From the NCBI GenBank assembly GCA_002150815.3, contig NDFF03000065.1, forward strand, positions 124,001 to 188,000: a stretch of DNA of 64,000 nucleotides, written 5' to 3'. Positions 50,887-63,741 of the stretch are shown here, in pieces. Source of the DNA: Grammothele lineata. Lineage: Eukaryota > Basidiomycota > Agaricomycetes > Polyporales > Polyporaceae. The stretch's first letter is position 1; every line of letters begins with the position of its first letter. The notes beneath the pieces were generated by a model. The model worked only from the letters and a program-made list of their open reading frames with translations, ran no database searches and was not told the DNA's origin. A program made the position numbers and the translations under genes.

Positions 50887-51734
50887 CGGCACGGTCCCGG
50901 ACCGACGATGTGGACCGCTCCCAGGGCCATTGGCTCCTTTCCGCTGGCTCTGGCATGGACCTTTCTCTGCACGGCTGTGTGTCAGTACTCATGACCGTGC
51001 TCACATACCCAATACATTAGTGCTTGAAGGATTGGAGCGCGAATACAAGGATGGCCGCCGAGGATATCGCGTGGGAGCACGTAGCCGATCTCTGTTCTCA
51101 GCGAGGGCTGTGCGGCGTGGTGGCCCTTCGCGCCGCGCGGAAGCCGCCGTACGCTTTGAGGCAGGTACTGAGAAGAAAAGGATAAGGTGCGTGTCGTATA
51201 GAAATATGCACCAATGATTGAGCCAATGACTCACAGACGGAATCGGGCCCTCGGAGGTTGTTGATGAACTTCGCTTCATGTCATAGCTGGTAGCACTGGA
51301 ACTCACAGAACCATGAGTCGTGGAAATTCGAACCGGAATGGGCCGTTCTACGTGCGAGGCCCATCAGTCAATGTCCCTCTTCGGCAGCCGCACTCCCCGC
51401 GCTATCATTTCGCGAGATTCGTTGAATGGCATTTTATGATGCTCGATATTGTGATGGTTTCGTGGATTCCTAAGTGACCGTGCGATCGAAACAAAACATA
51501 CTAACTATCACTAGGCCAAAAGGACATATGGGTTGGCGGGGGATCGCGCCTTGCGTGGTGTATCTGACGCACCGCCAATTCCGGAGGCTATTTGTAAGAC
51601 TCAAATCTTGCCGCCGCGCTTCTAGGACGAGGCATTTATATAGGGCATATCCGGTACCCGCGAGCAAGTGGCAAGCTTCCCGCCGGAATCACGTGTTCTT
51701 CTTTCCCTTCTCGCCTTCTATCACAGATATTGGG
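50887..51734. other. intergenic
   Basis: Downstream of the 7-TM gene and upstream of hydrolase copy 3. No supported ORF. Confidence 0.5.
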
Positions 51735-53008
51735 ATGGTAGGATCAGTTCTAGGCGTGTACCACGATACTGGCGCACCCGATGGAAGCACCGATTATACC
51801 ACGCTGGTGATCTTGCACGGATATGTCTGGCATGCAGGTGCGTTACTACGACTGCTATCGCTTCCATGAGCTCACTTGCTTGATATTTTACGGCACTACA
51901 TTCCTCTAGGGACGTTTATGAAGCTACCACCTCTTGCTAAGGGCAGCAACACGCGCATCATCCTCATCAATCGTCGAGACTACCCAGGCGCCGCCCCGTA
52001 CACTGAAGAGGAGCGCGCCGTCCTACGATCCTGCTGCGAGCCGTCCGACGATGAAAGCGTCGTTGCGGCCCACCGGAAACAGCTCATGGACTTTTTGAAA
52101 GAACGTGCCCAAGAAGTCTGTGAATTCCTGCGAGAGCTCGTCATCCGTGACCACATCCCGATGGCAGAGAAGGAGAAGAACACCGGGGGAATCATTCTCT
52201 GCGGGTGGTCCTTCGGGACAGTATGGATGGTAGCGTTCCTTGCCCATGCATCCCATCTCTCCTCCTCCAACGGCGTAGATCTTAGTAGATATGTACGGCG
52301 CGTGATTTTCCACGGTGAGTGTCTCGCCATCCTGCAGACTCGATTCGGGAGGGGTACATAGTCTTAATCAATGCTTTCCAGATCCCGGCGTGCGCCTCCT
52401 CGGTTATTCGTCAGAAGGTGTCCCCGATTCATACAATCCCCTCACAGATATGTCTGTGCCCGAGAAGGAACGTGACGCTCTGTTCAATATGTGGATTAGC
52501 GCATATTTCAAGCACGGAACGACACTGGATACTCTCGAATTCCGCACTCCATTATCCAACCCAGCACCTACAGCATCGAAGCTTACTGCGGAAGAACTCA
52601 ATGACATGCGGCACCCTTCCGCTGGCGGAGGGACGGGCTCAGATTCCCAGCTCTTCCGAGGAGGGAATCTTGTAAATGTGTATCGGCCACTTAAGAACCG
52701 TGCGCTGTACTTGACAGGTGATAGCAGCAATTCCTGGGAAGACGTAGAAGTCCGCGTCATACTGTGCGAGCAGACAGTGTGGGAGGTGCACTATGCCGTA
52801 TTCTGTCTGCAGAAGGAATTGGAGGAAGCGAAGGTGAGGGGTGCGGTGATGCGTAACATACGGGTCGTTCGTATAGATGGAAATCACTTCGTGCGCCATC
52901 TCATCTCAGTTCTACCTCTCGTGGCCGTAAAGCTGATGTGACATTACGCAGGTCCATTGGGAGCGTCCGGAAGTAGCTATGCAGGCTTTTCTCGCAGACG
53001 AGGTCTGA
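51735..53008 (+). CDS. alpha/beta-hydrolase fold protein, copy 3 (divergent)
   Basis: Exons 51735-51837, 51910-52314, 52382-52890 and 52952-53008 give 357 aa. It is the most diverged of the four paralogues but has the same three introns. TTLVILHGYVWHAG, ILINRRDYPGAAPY, nucleophile elbow CGWSFGT (G-x-S-x-G kept) and the DGNHF-VHWERPEVA ending with the late His are all present. The lid region differs (DPGVRLLGYSSEG instead of DGPFHIMGY). Confidence 0.83.
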
Positions 53009-53244
53009 CCGCCAGGGCGCATACTAGGATGGCGTTCCTTCTCGGTGTAAATGATATCCACTATCAATCTTCTGGGTCTATACCTTCTGAGGTAGTGTTG
53101 TAAATCAGCCCAATGACATCGCGCACGCAATCTTTGATCTCTAAAGCTTCCTCAACCTTCTCCGAACCCTCGTTCACACCCCCGGCGCCCGCAGTGTCTT
53201 GCACATATACCTGCACCGTCTGTATCTCCCTGCTACAGTGCGCC

Positions 53245-54532
53245 ATGATAACCCGACATCGCGTCTTGCATATCTACTCCGACTCCGGAGCCCCTGCTGG
53301 AAGCACTGACTATACGACCCTCATCCTCATCCACGGCTATGCCTGGCATAGCGGTATGTCCTGATACTCCATAATACCCCGCGCCAGACGCGTTGATAAG
53401 TACTCTCCCCAGGGATTTTTGCGAAACTCGTACCCCTCGCCCCGGCAAACAACGCGCGGATCGTCCTCGTCAACCGACGCGACTACCCTGGTTCCCTGCC
53501 ATTCGACGACAACGAGCTGAATACGCTCAAGGACGCGGTCGCGCTTCTGGACAGCGACCCCGCCGCGTCGCGCGCGAAGCTCGTGCCATTCATGCGAGAG
53601 CGTGCGCGCGAGGTGTACGACATGCTCCTAGAGTTCGTCGCGAATAATGATATACCACAAGCCAATGCGGGGGCGAACGCGGGAGGGATCGTCCTTGGGG
53701 GATGGTCCTTTGCTTCGGCGTGGATGACCGCGTTCCTGAGCTATATAGGCGAGTTCACCGTAGATGGTGCCGGGCTAGGCAAATACGTGCGAAGGATTAT
53801 ACTCCATGGTACTCCGACTTGCTCTGTATGCTTTCGAGAAAGCTGACGCTAGCCTTCCCGTACAGATGGACCCTTTCACGTCATGGGCTACGTGACCACC
53901 CCCGAAGACCCATACAACCCCCTCCTTGACGCATCGCTCGGCAAGGAAGGTCCGCGTATCTTCATGAACTGGGTGTCTGGATACTTCCAGCACGGCGGCA
54001 CTGCAAACGCGATCGAGCGACGCATTCCGCTCAAGAACCCGCCGCCGACGCTGGTGACGCTGACGGACGAGGAGCGGGCGTCCGCGCTGTACCCCGGCCC
54101 TGGTGATCCTGGAGGGTCGGATGCCATGTTGCTCGTCGCTGGGATCAAGTCGGGGCTCTTCACGCAGCTGAGGAACACGGCGTATTACCTACCCCCAGAA
54201 GACGCTAAGAAGTCCGGAGGGGAGGCTGGGGAAGCCGGCCCAACAGTAGACGTATGGCGCGACGTCGAAGTGCGATACGTGTGGTGCGACCGCTCGACGT
54301 GGGAGATGGTGTGGACTTCGTGGGAGCTGCTGAAAGAAATGCAGGAGGCGAAAGTCTCGGGGAAGATTATGCGAAATCTGAAGGTAGTTCGGTTAGCGGG
54401 GTCCAACCACTTTGTGAGTAGGGTGACACGTACAGGGCTACTTGGGTATCTGATGGTGGTATACAGGTGCACTGGGACGAACCTGAGCGCGCGCTCGACG
54501 CGTTCCTTGCAGAGAAGGAGAGCGTGTTTTAG
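53245..54532 (+). CDS. alpha/beta-hydrolase fold protein, copy 4 (altered elbow)
   Basis: Exons 53245-53353, 53413-53808, 53866-54413 and 54467-54532 give 372 aa. IHGYAWHSG, LVNRRDYPGSLPF, DGPFHVMGY, GSNHF and VHWDEPERA are conserved. The nucleophile elbow reads GGWSFAS, so the second Gly of G-x-S-x-G is Ala. The Ser remains, so activity may be reduced or kept. An in-frame upstream ATG exists at 53113, but paralogues start near MITRHRVLHI. It carries a charged insert (SGGEAGEAGPTVD) at the same place as copy 2. Confidence 0.83.
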
Positions 54533-54712
54533 TCATGATGGTGTTACAAGTTGCAGCGTATATCTTAGGTCGACGATGATTGGAGTTGCGAACATAGTTA
54601 AGTCCGAGTCGTTCATGGGAGACCCCAGCACGGTATCTTCCTCTGTACGATGTACGTATGTATATCATATTGCATCAGTATCAGTATCAACATATTTCAA
54701 CATATGACTAGA

Positions 54713-57589
54713 TCAGACGAAAACTACGTCAGAATCCTCGAAGTCCTTCGCGTGACTAAAAGCACTCTAAATCAGCGACCATCCCATATTTCAGCTCACA
54801 TCTAAATACAAGGACGTACCAAATGCGCAGGTGATGCACGACCTCCTCCGGGGTCTCCGGGAGCTGCCTCGCATAGCGCCTCACATACTCCGTCCGCTCC
54901 CTCTTGAGCGCAACGCAGACGCCACACGCCGCATTCATGTCATCCGCGGGCCTCTGGGCGAGCCGCGCTTGGACACGATCGAGAACGTCTTGATCGATGT
55001 GGAGGCGCTCCCACGCGGGTCTCGGATCCACGCCCTCAGGAAGGAACTTGACGCAGCACTCGGGGCCGGGGCCGGAAAGTGGGTGAGTCGTCAGACAGAG
55101 GTAGGTGGACGAGTATGAACGAGTATCGCTGTTAGGCTCGCATGAGTAGGAGTAGGGTCGGAAGAGAAGCGTGGAGCGTACCAATGCCACCAGCGTTCTT
55201 GCAAGGTTAGATGGTGCCAAACATGTAGAAACTACGCAGTCCGCGAATCAGTACACGGGTTGACAAACGAGATAAGAAAAGGGGACTTGCGAGTTGGACC
55301 CAGGTGAGCTCGGGCGGGAAGGGCATCGTAGGGTCTCCACAAGTGCAGTATAGGCGCCCCGTTTGTACGTATTTGTCCAGGACATCTTGAGTTGTATCGC
55401 TGGAGATACCCACAAGATCGAGAATACGCCTGCCGAGCTGTGCCATCTGCGGTGGAGGACGGATGAACTTCTGGCCCTCCGCGAACGAGAATGTCCCGGA
55501 GCCAGCTTGGAACCAGGACTGGTTCGGGTGCGCCTCGCGGAAATGGGCGTGCATCTCCTCAAACGTGAGGTATCCCGACATGCAGACGTCACCGGGGTCG
55601 GTACTAGAATTTGCGCAACGGAAGTAGGCGTAGTATTGCTTGAGAACCGTATCGGGGTCTTCGTCATCGAGTGTATCAGGGGCTTCCTCGTCAGTCTCCT
55701 CTTCGTCGATCGACATTGCGTCGTCGTCGTTGTCGGAAGGCTGTCCCTGCTGCGCGGCGGCGTTGGTCCTGATGTCATACTCATCGTCCGATGCCATTTC
55801 TATGCCAGAGTCGGAGGCGACATCGGAGACACGGCTCCTCGTGGGTAGTACGACGACACGTCTGATTTGGCGACCAAAGGCGTGTTGGAGGTACCGCACC
55901 GCCGCGCGCTTGGCCCTCACTTTGTACCGCTCGACCTCCTCGACGACTTGGTCCGTGATTTCCAAAAAGTCGTCTTTGGACACGTCTCCCTCCGCGTCGT
56001 CAGCGCGTGCGAGCGCCAGCATGCTGGGTAGGTCACGTGCATCGCGCGCGTTCGGGAACAGCGGGAGGTCGGTCGCGAAGATCGGTTGCGCGAAGAAGGC
56101 CTCGAAGTGCGCGACGAGCTGATCCAAACGGTTGTTGACGCGCTCGTCGTACGCGGCGCGGTCCCGGCGCTCGCGCTCGTTGGCGAGCTCGACTTCGAGC
56201 TTGTGTCTGATGTTGTTCCAAACTAGGAGCGATGGGGTCAACGGCCGTTTGGGTGTGCGTCAAGGGCGGGCTGGGAAAACTTACCCCGGTCGGTGAGTTC
56301 CTTGGGTTGCTTGACGAGTTTGTCCCAAACGTTGTTGCCTTCGGGAAACTGAGTTTCATCGTAACCAAGCGCAGCCAGGCGTTCGATGATGCTAATACCC
56401 ACTGTATCAGACATAGTCGATACAAGAAAGATGAGATAACGAGCTTACCTCCCGGTGCGATTGGTCCTCATCTCTTGGATCTGTAGCCTTCGCTCTGTAT
56501 GAATTCTACCCAAGAACTCGATCATAGGGATCGCTTGCTATGGGCGGAGTTCAAGATTAGAAAAACGGGCCTTGAACGCTCACTTACCTGATGTCTGGCA
56601 AGCACATTGAGTTGAAGGGTGTCAAGAAAAGCTTGATCTTCAGCTCCTGCAAAGATGTCAAGGAGCTGGTTGGCCATGTTACGGAAGTCCGGAACGAAGT
56701 ATCTATGGTTGAGCCAGTGGTTCGACGGATCCGCGACGGCTTGAGCTGCAGTCACGTCTAAAGAGGCTTTAGGAGGAACGACACAAACCAACAACCCTAT
56801 GACGCGTACTATTTCCAGTCTCGCATGGAAGATAGTGCCCAACCACGGCCATTTCCCGAGTGATACGGATTTGCATGTCCCTGAGGAGCGTTCCGCCAAG
56901 TTGTATGCTGTTGGATGAAGTTAAATGAATAAGCATTGCCCGTCTACGCTGTGTGATCGTGGTGGGATATCCGAGAACTCACTTGTTCGTCTGGCATGAT
57001 CTACAGAGCCGGAGTCGTATAGCAAAATCCACCCAGTTAGCGCGTGGTTCACCGCACAGCTGCGTACATCATCAGGGACCTCGAGCGAGGCATAAGAGCA
57101 AAGAGAACTGACGAAGCAGTCGCGACCAAACACGAGGGCGGTGTACTTGGGGTGGGCCATATCATCCGGACAGGCAGGTAGCCCTTCGACGGTGCGCACG
57201 GAGGCCCTCCACGCAGTAATACTGTGTCTTGAGTACAGCATGTTACGCAGGGACTTGGAGGTCCGCGCGAGATGCAGAAGATCGAGTGGGGGGAGATGGG
57301 AAGCAATCTGGGAGCATGATGTTTGCCGACGGCTAGTAGGACGCGAAGGTTATCGCTCACCTCGAGAATGACATCGAAGGGCATGTCCTTCAGCCCAACC
57401 CGACTTACAAGGCGACTACCTCTGGTGCGGGAGCGTTCAGATTGGCGTGTTCTACCGTGATTGGAGCCAAGACGGCGGCGCTTGGGCGGGGGTCGATCAA
57501 CGTCGTAGATGTCCTCTACAGGAAGGCCAATAGGAGGGAACAGTGAGCTATATGACTACGGGGAAGCCCATACCGTACTCACGATCCAT
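54713..57589 (-). CDS. F-box protein with Cys/His motifs, copy 1
   Basis: A many-exon gene starting with a tiny first exon (Met-Asp, 57589-57583) and ending at the TGA at 54713-54715. The F-box is in KDMPFDVILE-IASHLPPLDLLHLARTSKSLRNML, so it is probably a substrate adaptor of an SCF ubiquitin ligase. Downstream come LCGEPRANWVDFAIRLRLC, a long helical region (VWNNIRHKLEVELANERERRDR), an acidic stretch and a C..C..H..H segment (YFRCANSSTDPGDVC ... MHAHFREAH). Two further CxC or CxxC pairs follow (LYCTCGDP; ACGVC). The same order of motifs occurs in the plus-strand gene at 60841. Not all exon borders were resolved by eye; the target is unknown. Confidence 0.75.
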
Positions 57590-58218
57590 GGGAGAGGGGG
57601 AAGTTATGAGCTTGGGGATGGGTGTTCTCTAGTGCTGTGAGGGGGGGAAGAAGGAGGTGTTGAAAGCCTATACAGAGCATAGCAGAGTATATGTGACACT
57701 GGTCTAGCGTCGCGGAAGCGCCTGCGCACCCTGGGACGCGTGCTCGTGTTTACGATCGCGTCAGTCACGCGATCGAGTTACGACACTCGCATCTGCATGG
57801 AGCGCCCATTAGTGTGCTGAGATTACGTTGCTGGCGCCTCTGACACTCGGTGTCTGACTCAGCGACTGCTTAGGAATCGGGAGTGGAATCTGGTTGAGGG
57901 TGACCCTGCAAGGCGGACAAAGCCATCCCTTCACCGCCCTCGAGGAGCGATATCGACACTCGGACACACTCTCAGCTTTGGCGATGCCCCTTCAAACTCA
58001 TCCCACCTTCGTAGATCCTCTGTTCGACTCTCGACTCTCGCCGAGGAAGCACTACGCGAACTGGACCGACGAGACGCGTGACGTCAGTCTTGAACCACCC
58101 TTCGACGACGTCATGAGGCGGTAGTGGTTCACCGGGCGAAGCATGGTCGCGATGGGGCTGATGCGTATAAACTCTCCTCGAATTTCACGAGACTCACTAC
58201 TCGCGGTGTGTGCCCACC
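57590..58218. other. divergent promoter region
   Basis: 630 bp between the F-box copy 1 start and the FMO-like gene start. No ORF supported. Confidence 0.5.
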
Positions 58219-60483
58219 ATGGCCTCGCACCCATCTCTCCACCTTCTTTCGCCCTTCTACTGGGCCACGCGCATATTCAACGCCTACTATGTGCTCGTGC
58301 AGTACATTATCATATGGCTGTTCAAACCGGTGCGTTCATCCCAGCGTTCCTACTCTACATGGGCTCGACTAACCGGCTCGAAGCCTCCCCCTCCTTCCCC
58401 CGACCACCCCAAGTCGCCGAAAGGCAGGATCGCGGTGATAGGTGCCGGCTTGACCGGCATCTCCAGTGCAGCCCATGCCATCGCTCATGGTTTCGACGTG
58501 GTCATATACGAGCAGGACGACAAGATCGGTGAGCATGTTGACTTTCTCGTCGATTAGTGGATGCCCATACCGTGAACAACAGGCGGCATATGGGCGCATG
58601 TCAACAGGACGTCCGGGCTGCAGCTCAACTCCCTATTGTATCGTTTCCACCCTGGGGTGCTTTGGTCGTGCACCTTCCCGCATCGTGATGAAATCCTTTC
58701 TGGTGAGTCTTCATGACTTCATGGGATTTCCTTCTCCCAAACTCACAGGCGACCCGCGGCAGAAATCCGTCGCATCTGGAAGGAGTACCAGCTCGAGCCG
58801 CGCACGCGTTTTAATACCCCCGTCACCTCCGTCAAACGCGTCAAAGGTACCGGAGAACACATCAAGGACGACCCCACGACATCTAGGTCAAAGTGGACGA
58901 TCAACGGCGGGGAAGATGGCGAGTTCGACGCGGTCGTAGTTACCGTGGGCACGTGCGGCGCGCCCCTGCGCATCAAGTTCCCCGGCATCCCAGACTCGGA
59001 CCAGAACGCATCGGACACGGACGAGGAGAAACGCGAGGGGCAAGATGAGGTGTTCGAAGGCGATGTTCTCCACTCCTCCGAGCTGGACGACGCGTCTCTT
59101 GAAGGCAGACACATCATCGTCATTGGGAGCGGTGCCAGTGGTGTGGAGGCGGTCGAGACGGCCCTCGAGAAAGGTGCTAAGGGGTGCACGATGCTCGCTC
59201 GCGATGATAAGGTGCGCATATATCGTACTTCTTGAAGGTCCACTTCACGTCTGACACCTCTTCAAGTGGATCATCCCCCGCAATATCGTCATCGACACGC
59301 TCATCTCCGCGCAGCCCTTCGGGCGCGAGATGCCGCTCTCGTTCCTCTGGGAGCGGTTCATCGCGTTGTGGAACTACAGCGGCGCGCCCGACCTCGTCCC
59401 CGCGCGCCTTGGGCTCTTCGAGAGCACCCCGGTCGTTAATGATGAGTTCGTGGGGCTTGTGAAGGACGGCAAGTGCGAGTACATCCGGTGCGATATCGAG
59501 CGCTTGACGCGGCGCGGGGTGCGCGCCAAGGTCCGTGGACGTGAAGATAAGCCGGGTGAGGGGAAGGAAGAGAGGGAGGTGAGTGGGGTTGATGCAAGTC
59601 GCAACGAGGCATGCACGATGCTGACGGGGTGTGTCTAGATCGAAGGGGATGTCGTCGTTTTTGCTACTGGGTTCAAGAAGCCAGACATTGGCTTCTTCGA
59701 GGACGACTCTTTGTTCCCGGAGGGGTACGAGGTATGGTTGAATCCCTCCTATGTCGTGACGAGCGACGAGCTGATACTTAGATGCATCATCTCCAGCGTC
59801 CAAACCTATACCTGCAGAATTTCTCGACAGAGGACTGGTCTATCCTAATGACTAACTCGTCGTACAAGAACGCTATTGGCACTGTGTAAGTCGTTTCGTT
59901 ATTGATGGCACCACTCGAATGGCTGATCTGAGTGACACATCTTTAGTGGACATTTGTAAGTGTAATGGTATCAGGCAATGTTTACCTTAGGCTGACGTTT
60001 GTGCATCCATCTAGCCATATCGGAATCTGTACGACTTTCGTGGCATCCTCCTTATCGAACCCCTCACTGATGCACTACCATTTTCGCAGACATGCGCATA
60101 CTACTCACTTTCTTGATGGATCCTGGAGCACGTCCAACGCCAAAAGATATGAAACTCTGGGTCGACGTCATTCGGTTCGTCAAGAGCGGCGCGCGGGGAG
60201 GCGCTCTCAGCTTCTTCACGTATATGGAACTCAGTACGTCTCGCTGTCCTCCTCACTCACGGGTGTGACTCTCACATCTCGATACAGCGATCTGGCTCCT
60301 GCTGTTCCACATCTTCCGGCTGGACAGGTTGAAGTGGTAAGTGTCGCCTGGGGGACGTTGTTCAAGCTGTGTCGCCGTATGCTTAACATTGGGTTGTCCA
60401 GGCTTTTCTTCATCATGCAAGGGTGGGGCGTGTACCCCAAGGAGTACGATGAACGACCTATGTCTGCCGTACACGCTCAGTAA
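58219..60483 (+). CDS. flavin-containing monooxygenase-like (FAD/NAD(P)-binding)
   Basis: Eleven exons by eye: 58219-58528, 58583-58702, 58763-59211, 59267-59578, 59639-59731, 59782-59885 (or from 59797), 59947-59955, 60015-60028, 60090-60233, 60288-60336, 60403-60483. An N-terminal hydrophobic segment is followed by the FAD Rossmann motif IAVIGAGLTGISSA, GGIWAHVNRTSG, the NADPH motif IIVIGSGASGVEA and the ATGFKKPDIGF motif. The C-terminal half contains another hydrophobic helix (ELTIWLLLFHIF), so it is probably membrane-associated. It should oxidise a soft nucleophile or act as a Baeyer-Villiger type enzyme; the substrate is unknown. Exons 7 and 8 are 9 and 14 nt. The ATG at 58210 in frame is a three-codon-longer alternative. 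It lies between two inverted F-box paralogues. Confidence 0.82.
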
Positions 60484-60840
60484 AGAATACGGAGAATCTA
60501 GAGGCTGTACGACTTATGTGGAGGTAGACTAGGCATCATTGTACCATCGAACTAGTATTGTGACCCAACTTTGGTAGTGTTTGGTCGTGCGTCCAGAGAG
60601 GTTGTGCAAGCCCTGCTCCGGGACTTACCGCGATGTACCATTAGAGACCATGCATTCGTGTGGCATGAGAGGAGTCACTAAGTGACGTCATAATTTCGGC
60701 GTCAACGAACACGCTCCTTGAGGGCAGGTCGTTACGCGTCTGACGCGTCGGAGGCGCGTAGGCTGCTACATACGTAAGTTGGCAACCCGACCGCCGTGTA
60801 ACTCTATTGCTTTCCTCATCGCTCGGGGCGTGCTCTCAGG
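60484..60840. other. intergenic
   Basis: Short gap between the FMO-like gene and F-box copy 2; nothing seen. Confidence 0.5.
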
Positions 60841-63575
60841 ATGACCAGAGTCACCCGGAGCATGACCAGGGCTGCGGCCGGTGACCAGGCTCCTAAGGTG
60901 CCGGTGGTAACGAACGGTGAGTGTACTTCCGAAGTTGAGCGTTATTGCTTTGACTGGTGGACTTATTGCGGCCCGCGACCATACGTTGAATCTGTGACAG
61001 ACCAACCTCCAAGTCGCAAGCGTGCTCGGACTGAGGCATCCGCAAGTCGTCCTCAAGGCCGTCGACGACCCAAAAGCCTGTCTCAGCTGATGGATATGCC
61101 TCTCGATATCGTGTACGAGGTACGTTTTCATTTCCTCCGCATGTCGCTCCCCGGTGGTCACACGTAGCCGGGGAATTTGACAGATCGCTTCCCACCTCCA
61201 TCCCCTCGACCTGCTGCACCTCGCTCGCACTTCCAAAGCACTCCGCTCTACCATGCTGTCCAAATCAAGTGCTTGGGTTTGGAGGGCGGGTTTGGAATCG
61301 CTCGGACCGTGGCTCTATCAGCATGTCTATGACATGTCCGAGCCGGCGTTCGCGTCTCTTTTATTCGATCGTCACTGCTTCGTACGTCTCTTCAGCTTTA
61401 TGTAAGGACGGCGTGTCCTTACGTTGCTACAGTTATGCGGTGTCGACAAGGCCAGCTGGGTTGACTACGCCATACGTCTTCGGCTGTGCAAGGCCTGTTA
61501 CGACCGAGAGTACGTAGGCAGCTGTTTTTCTCTCGAGGCATATATCGACGCACTGTGTTCAGGATCAAGCGAGGATCAGAAATCTTGCACGGAGAGGAGC
61601 TGCTGTACAAATTTCTTGGGCTTGTACCATGCGAGACGGGCAGAAGTATGTGCAGGCATCATCCTCAGGCTCACCCATGTCCTTTACTAACATATTGATT
61701 TGGGTTAGACCCTGACGATGCGGAGGAACTGGCGGATCCTACTAAACATGGGCCCTCCAACAAGTACTACGTAAAGCATGTTCAAGACGCATTAGATCAG
61801 TTTCGCCCTCCCCCTTGGAATCCGATGCGTATGGCTATTGCGATGGAACGATGCGCTTTGCGTCACACGGTATGCTTCTCGGTTCCGCAGCGTCTGACGT
61901 TCTATGCATTTATACATGTATTTCTAGATTGCGCTCACGATTCTCCAATGGCACGTTATCAACGACTTGGAGAAGAAGCACCGTAACTTCGATTTGTCGG
62001 AATCTCGACTAAACAGGTGATATACCTATTTCTTTCTAATGTCAGACCTCGTACTGACAATGCATACCAGTATTATGGAAAGGTTACGAGGCCTTGGATA
62101 CACAGAAGACGATTATCCAATCGACAACAAGGATTGGGATAAGCTCACTTATCAACCTAAGGCGCTCACCGATCGCAGTGAGTGCGAAATTCTATTTCGA
62201 CCTCTGTATGCTCATCCGCATCCAAATGTCTAGTCTGGAGTAACATTCGACCAAAGCTCGAGGAGCTCCTCGCTGCAGAGCACGAGCGCAAAGGCCGAGT
62301 TGCTTTTCATAAGCGCTTAAGATCTCGTCTTAGCAAGTTGCACAACCACTTCGAGACGTATATCGAGACGCGCCTGTCCGAGGCTGAGCGAGCCGTTCTT
62401 CCCTGCAAACGCGACATTTGTGGGCTCCCCAGTCTCGTCGGGCTCGCGAAGCAAGAAAGCATCGAAGGCCCCAGGGTCGCATACGAAGATTTCCTTGCCG
62501 TGGCTGATCAAGCCCTCGTCGAACTCACAGCCTTCCGTGTTCGAGCGAAAGCAGCGACTGTTTCGGCCATGGCAGACCGTGAGATCACCAAGATCGACCC
62601 CGCTACCGTGCAAGGCGTCCCTCCAGACGAGATGCTCAAGCGGTACTTCGCGTATTTCAACTGCTCCGCCAAGGCGCACGATGGCCAAGAGTGCAGCCAG
62701 GCCCAGCACATGACATACGACGAGCTGACCGCTCACTGGCGCACGGCGCACCCCAATCTGCGGTGGATTCAAGACGGCGCCAAGGCGCGATGGCCTCAGC
62801 GGGGCTTTTCCGTCGTGTGGGGGGACATCTACGAGTGCGGAGGATTGATGTTGGATGCGGTCGGGTTGCCGAGAGACACGCCGCAAGACGTGCTGGACGA
62901 TCTCGTTCGCAGTGGACGCCTTTACTGTTCGTGCGGAGAGCCGCTCCTGGCACCGCCCGATGAGCTGACTTGGTTCAAATTGGTGATCCACTCTGTCCGT
63001 TCTCGACCGTCGCTGTTACTGACAGGACTTTCACCGGCTCTAGTATGACCACGTAGAACACCATCGCTGGCGGTACAAGCAGTACCAAGCAAGCTAGTAT
63101 GCGTCTGTTCACGTTTCCCACTCATTTTGCGTTGACGTTTTCTCTATCAGCAATACTGTCAAGGCACGCAAGGCGGGCCACGTCTACAAGGAAGTCCACG
63201 ATCTCACCCCCGGCCCCGGCTGCTGCCTGAAGCTTCTACCCGAAGGCGCTAATACGTCCATCGCAGCCAAGCGCATGGAACTCGACTTCTTTACCTTCTT
63301 TGCTGTTAGGAGGATAATAGAAGGCCGTCCGGGCCCGAACGTGTCTCTCACATGTCGCATCTGCAAGGGCAAGACGAAGATTGGGCGCGAGACGGTCATA
63401 ATCACCTTACCCCAAATCCCTGAACAGATCGTATGGCATTTGCGCATGGAGTGAGTGTCGCGTCGCCCACGTTTACAGCGGTTGCTGCGTATGACCGTGC
63501 TGACCGCCTGACGTCTGCAGACACGGGAAGGAATTTGACGCCAGCGATATTGAGTATTGCGTCGCGCCACCGTGA
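60841..63575 (+). CDS. F-box protein with Cys/His motifs, copy 2
   Basis: Exons include 60841-60916, 61001-61119, 61184-61381, 61433-61509, several between 61560 and 62180, a long one from about 62232, and the last at 63521-63575. The F-box is LMDMPLDIVYE-IASHLHPLDLLHLARTSKALRSTM. Then come LCGVDKASWVDYAIRLRLCKAC, EILHGEELLYKFLGLVPC and NIRPKLEELLAAEHERKGR, a C..C..H..H segment (YFNCSAKAHDGQEC ... LTAHWRTAHP), LYCSCGEP and LTCRICKGK. It is a paralogue of the minus-strand gene 54713-57589 with the same motif order and the same last-exon sense (HGKEFDASDIEYC against HAKDFEDSDVVF). Probable SCF adaptor; the Cys/His motifs suggest zinc binding. Middle exon borders are approximate. Confidence 0.75.
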
Positions 63576-63741
63576 AGATGGCTTGCTTGGGGTTCTAATG
63601 AAGTGTCCTGCTGAATACGTATAGAGCGCCTTGCTTGAGGCGGCGTAATGCTGTGGCTACCAAACTGCTAGCGTATGCACACTTAATCACTTAATACTTT
63701 TTCCAGTGCCAGTCTTGAGTACTTGAGTGAAGGGAATATTC

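Noticed and set aside
60766..61263. 165-codon minus-strand frame
   Set aside because: Antisense to the F-box exons of copy 2; any resemblance to F-box copy 1 reflects chance and overlap.
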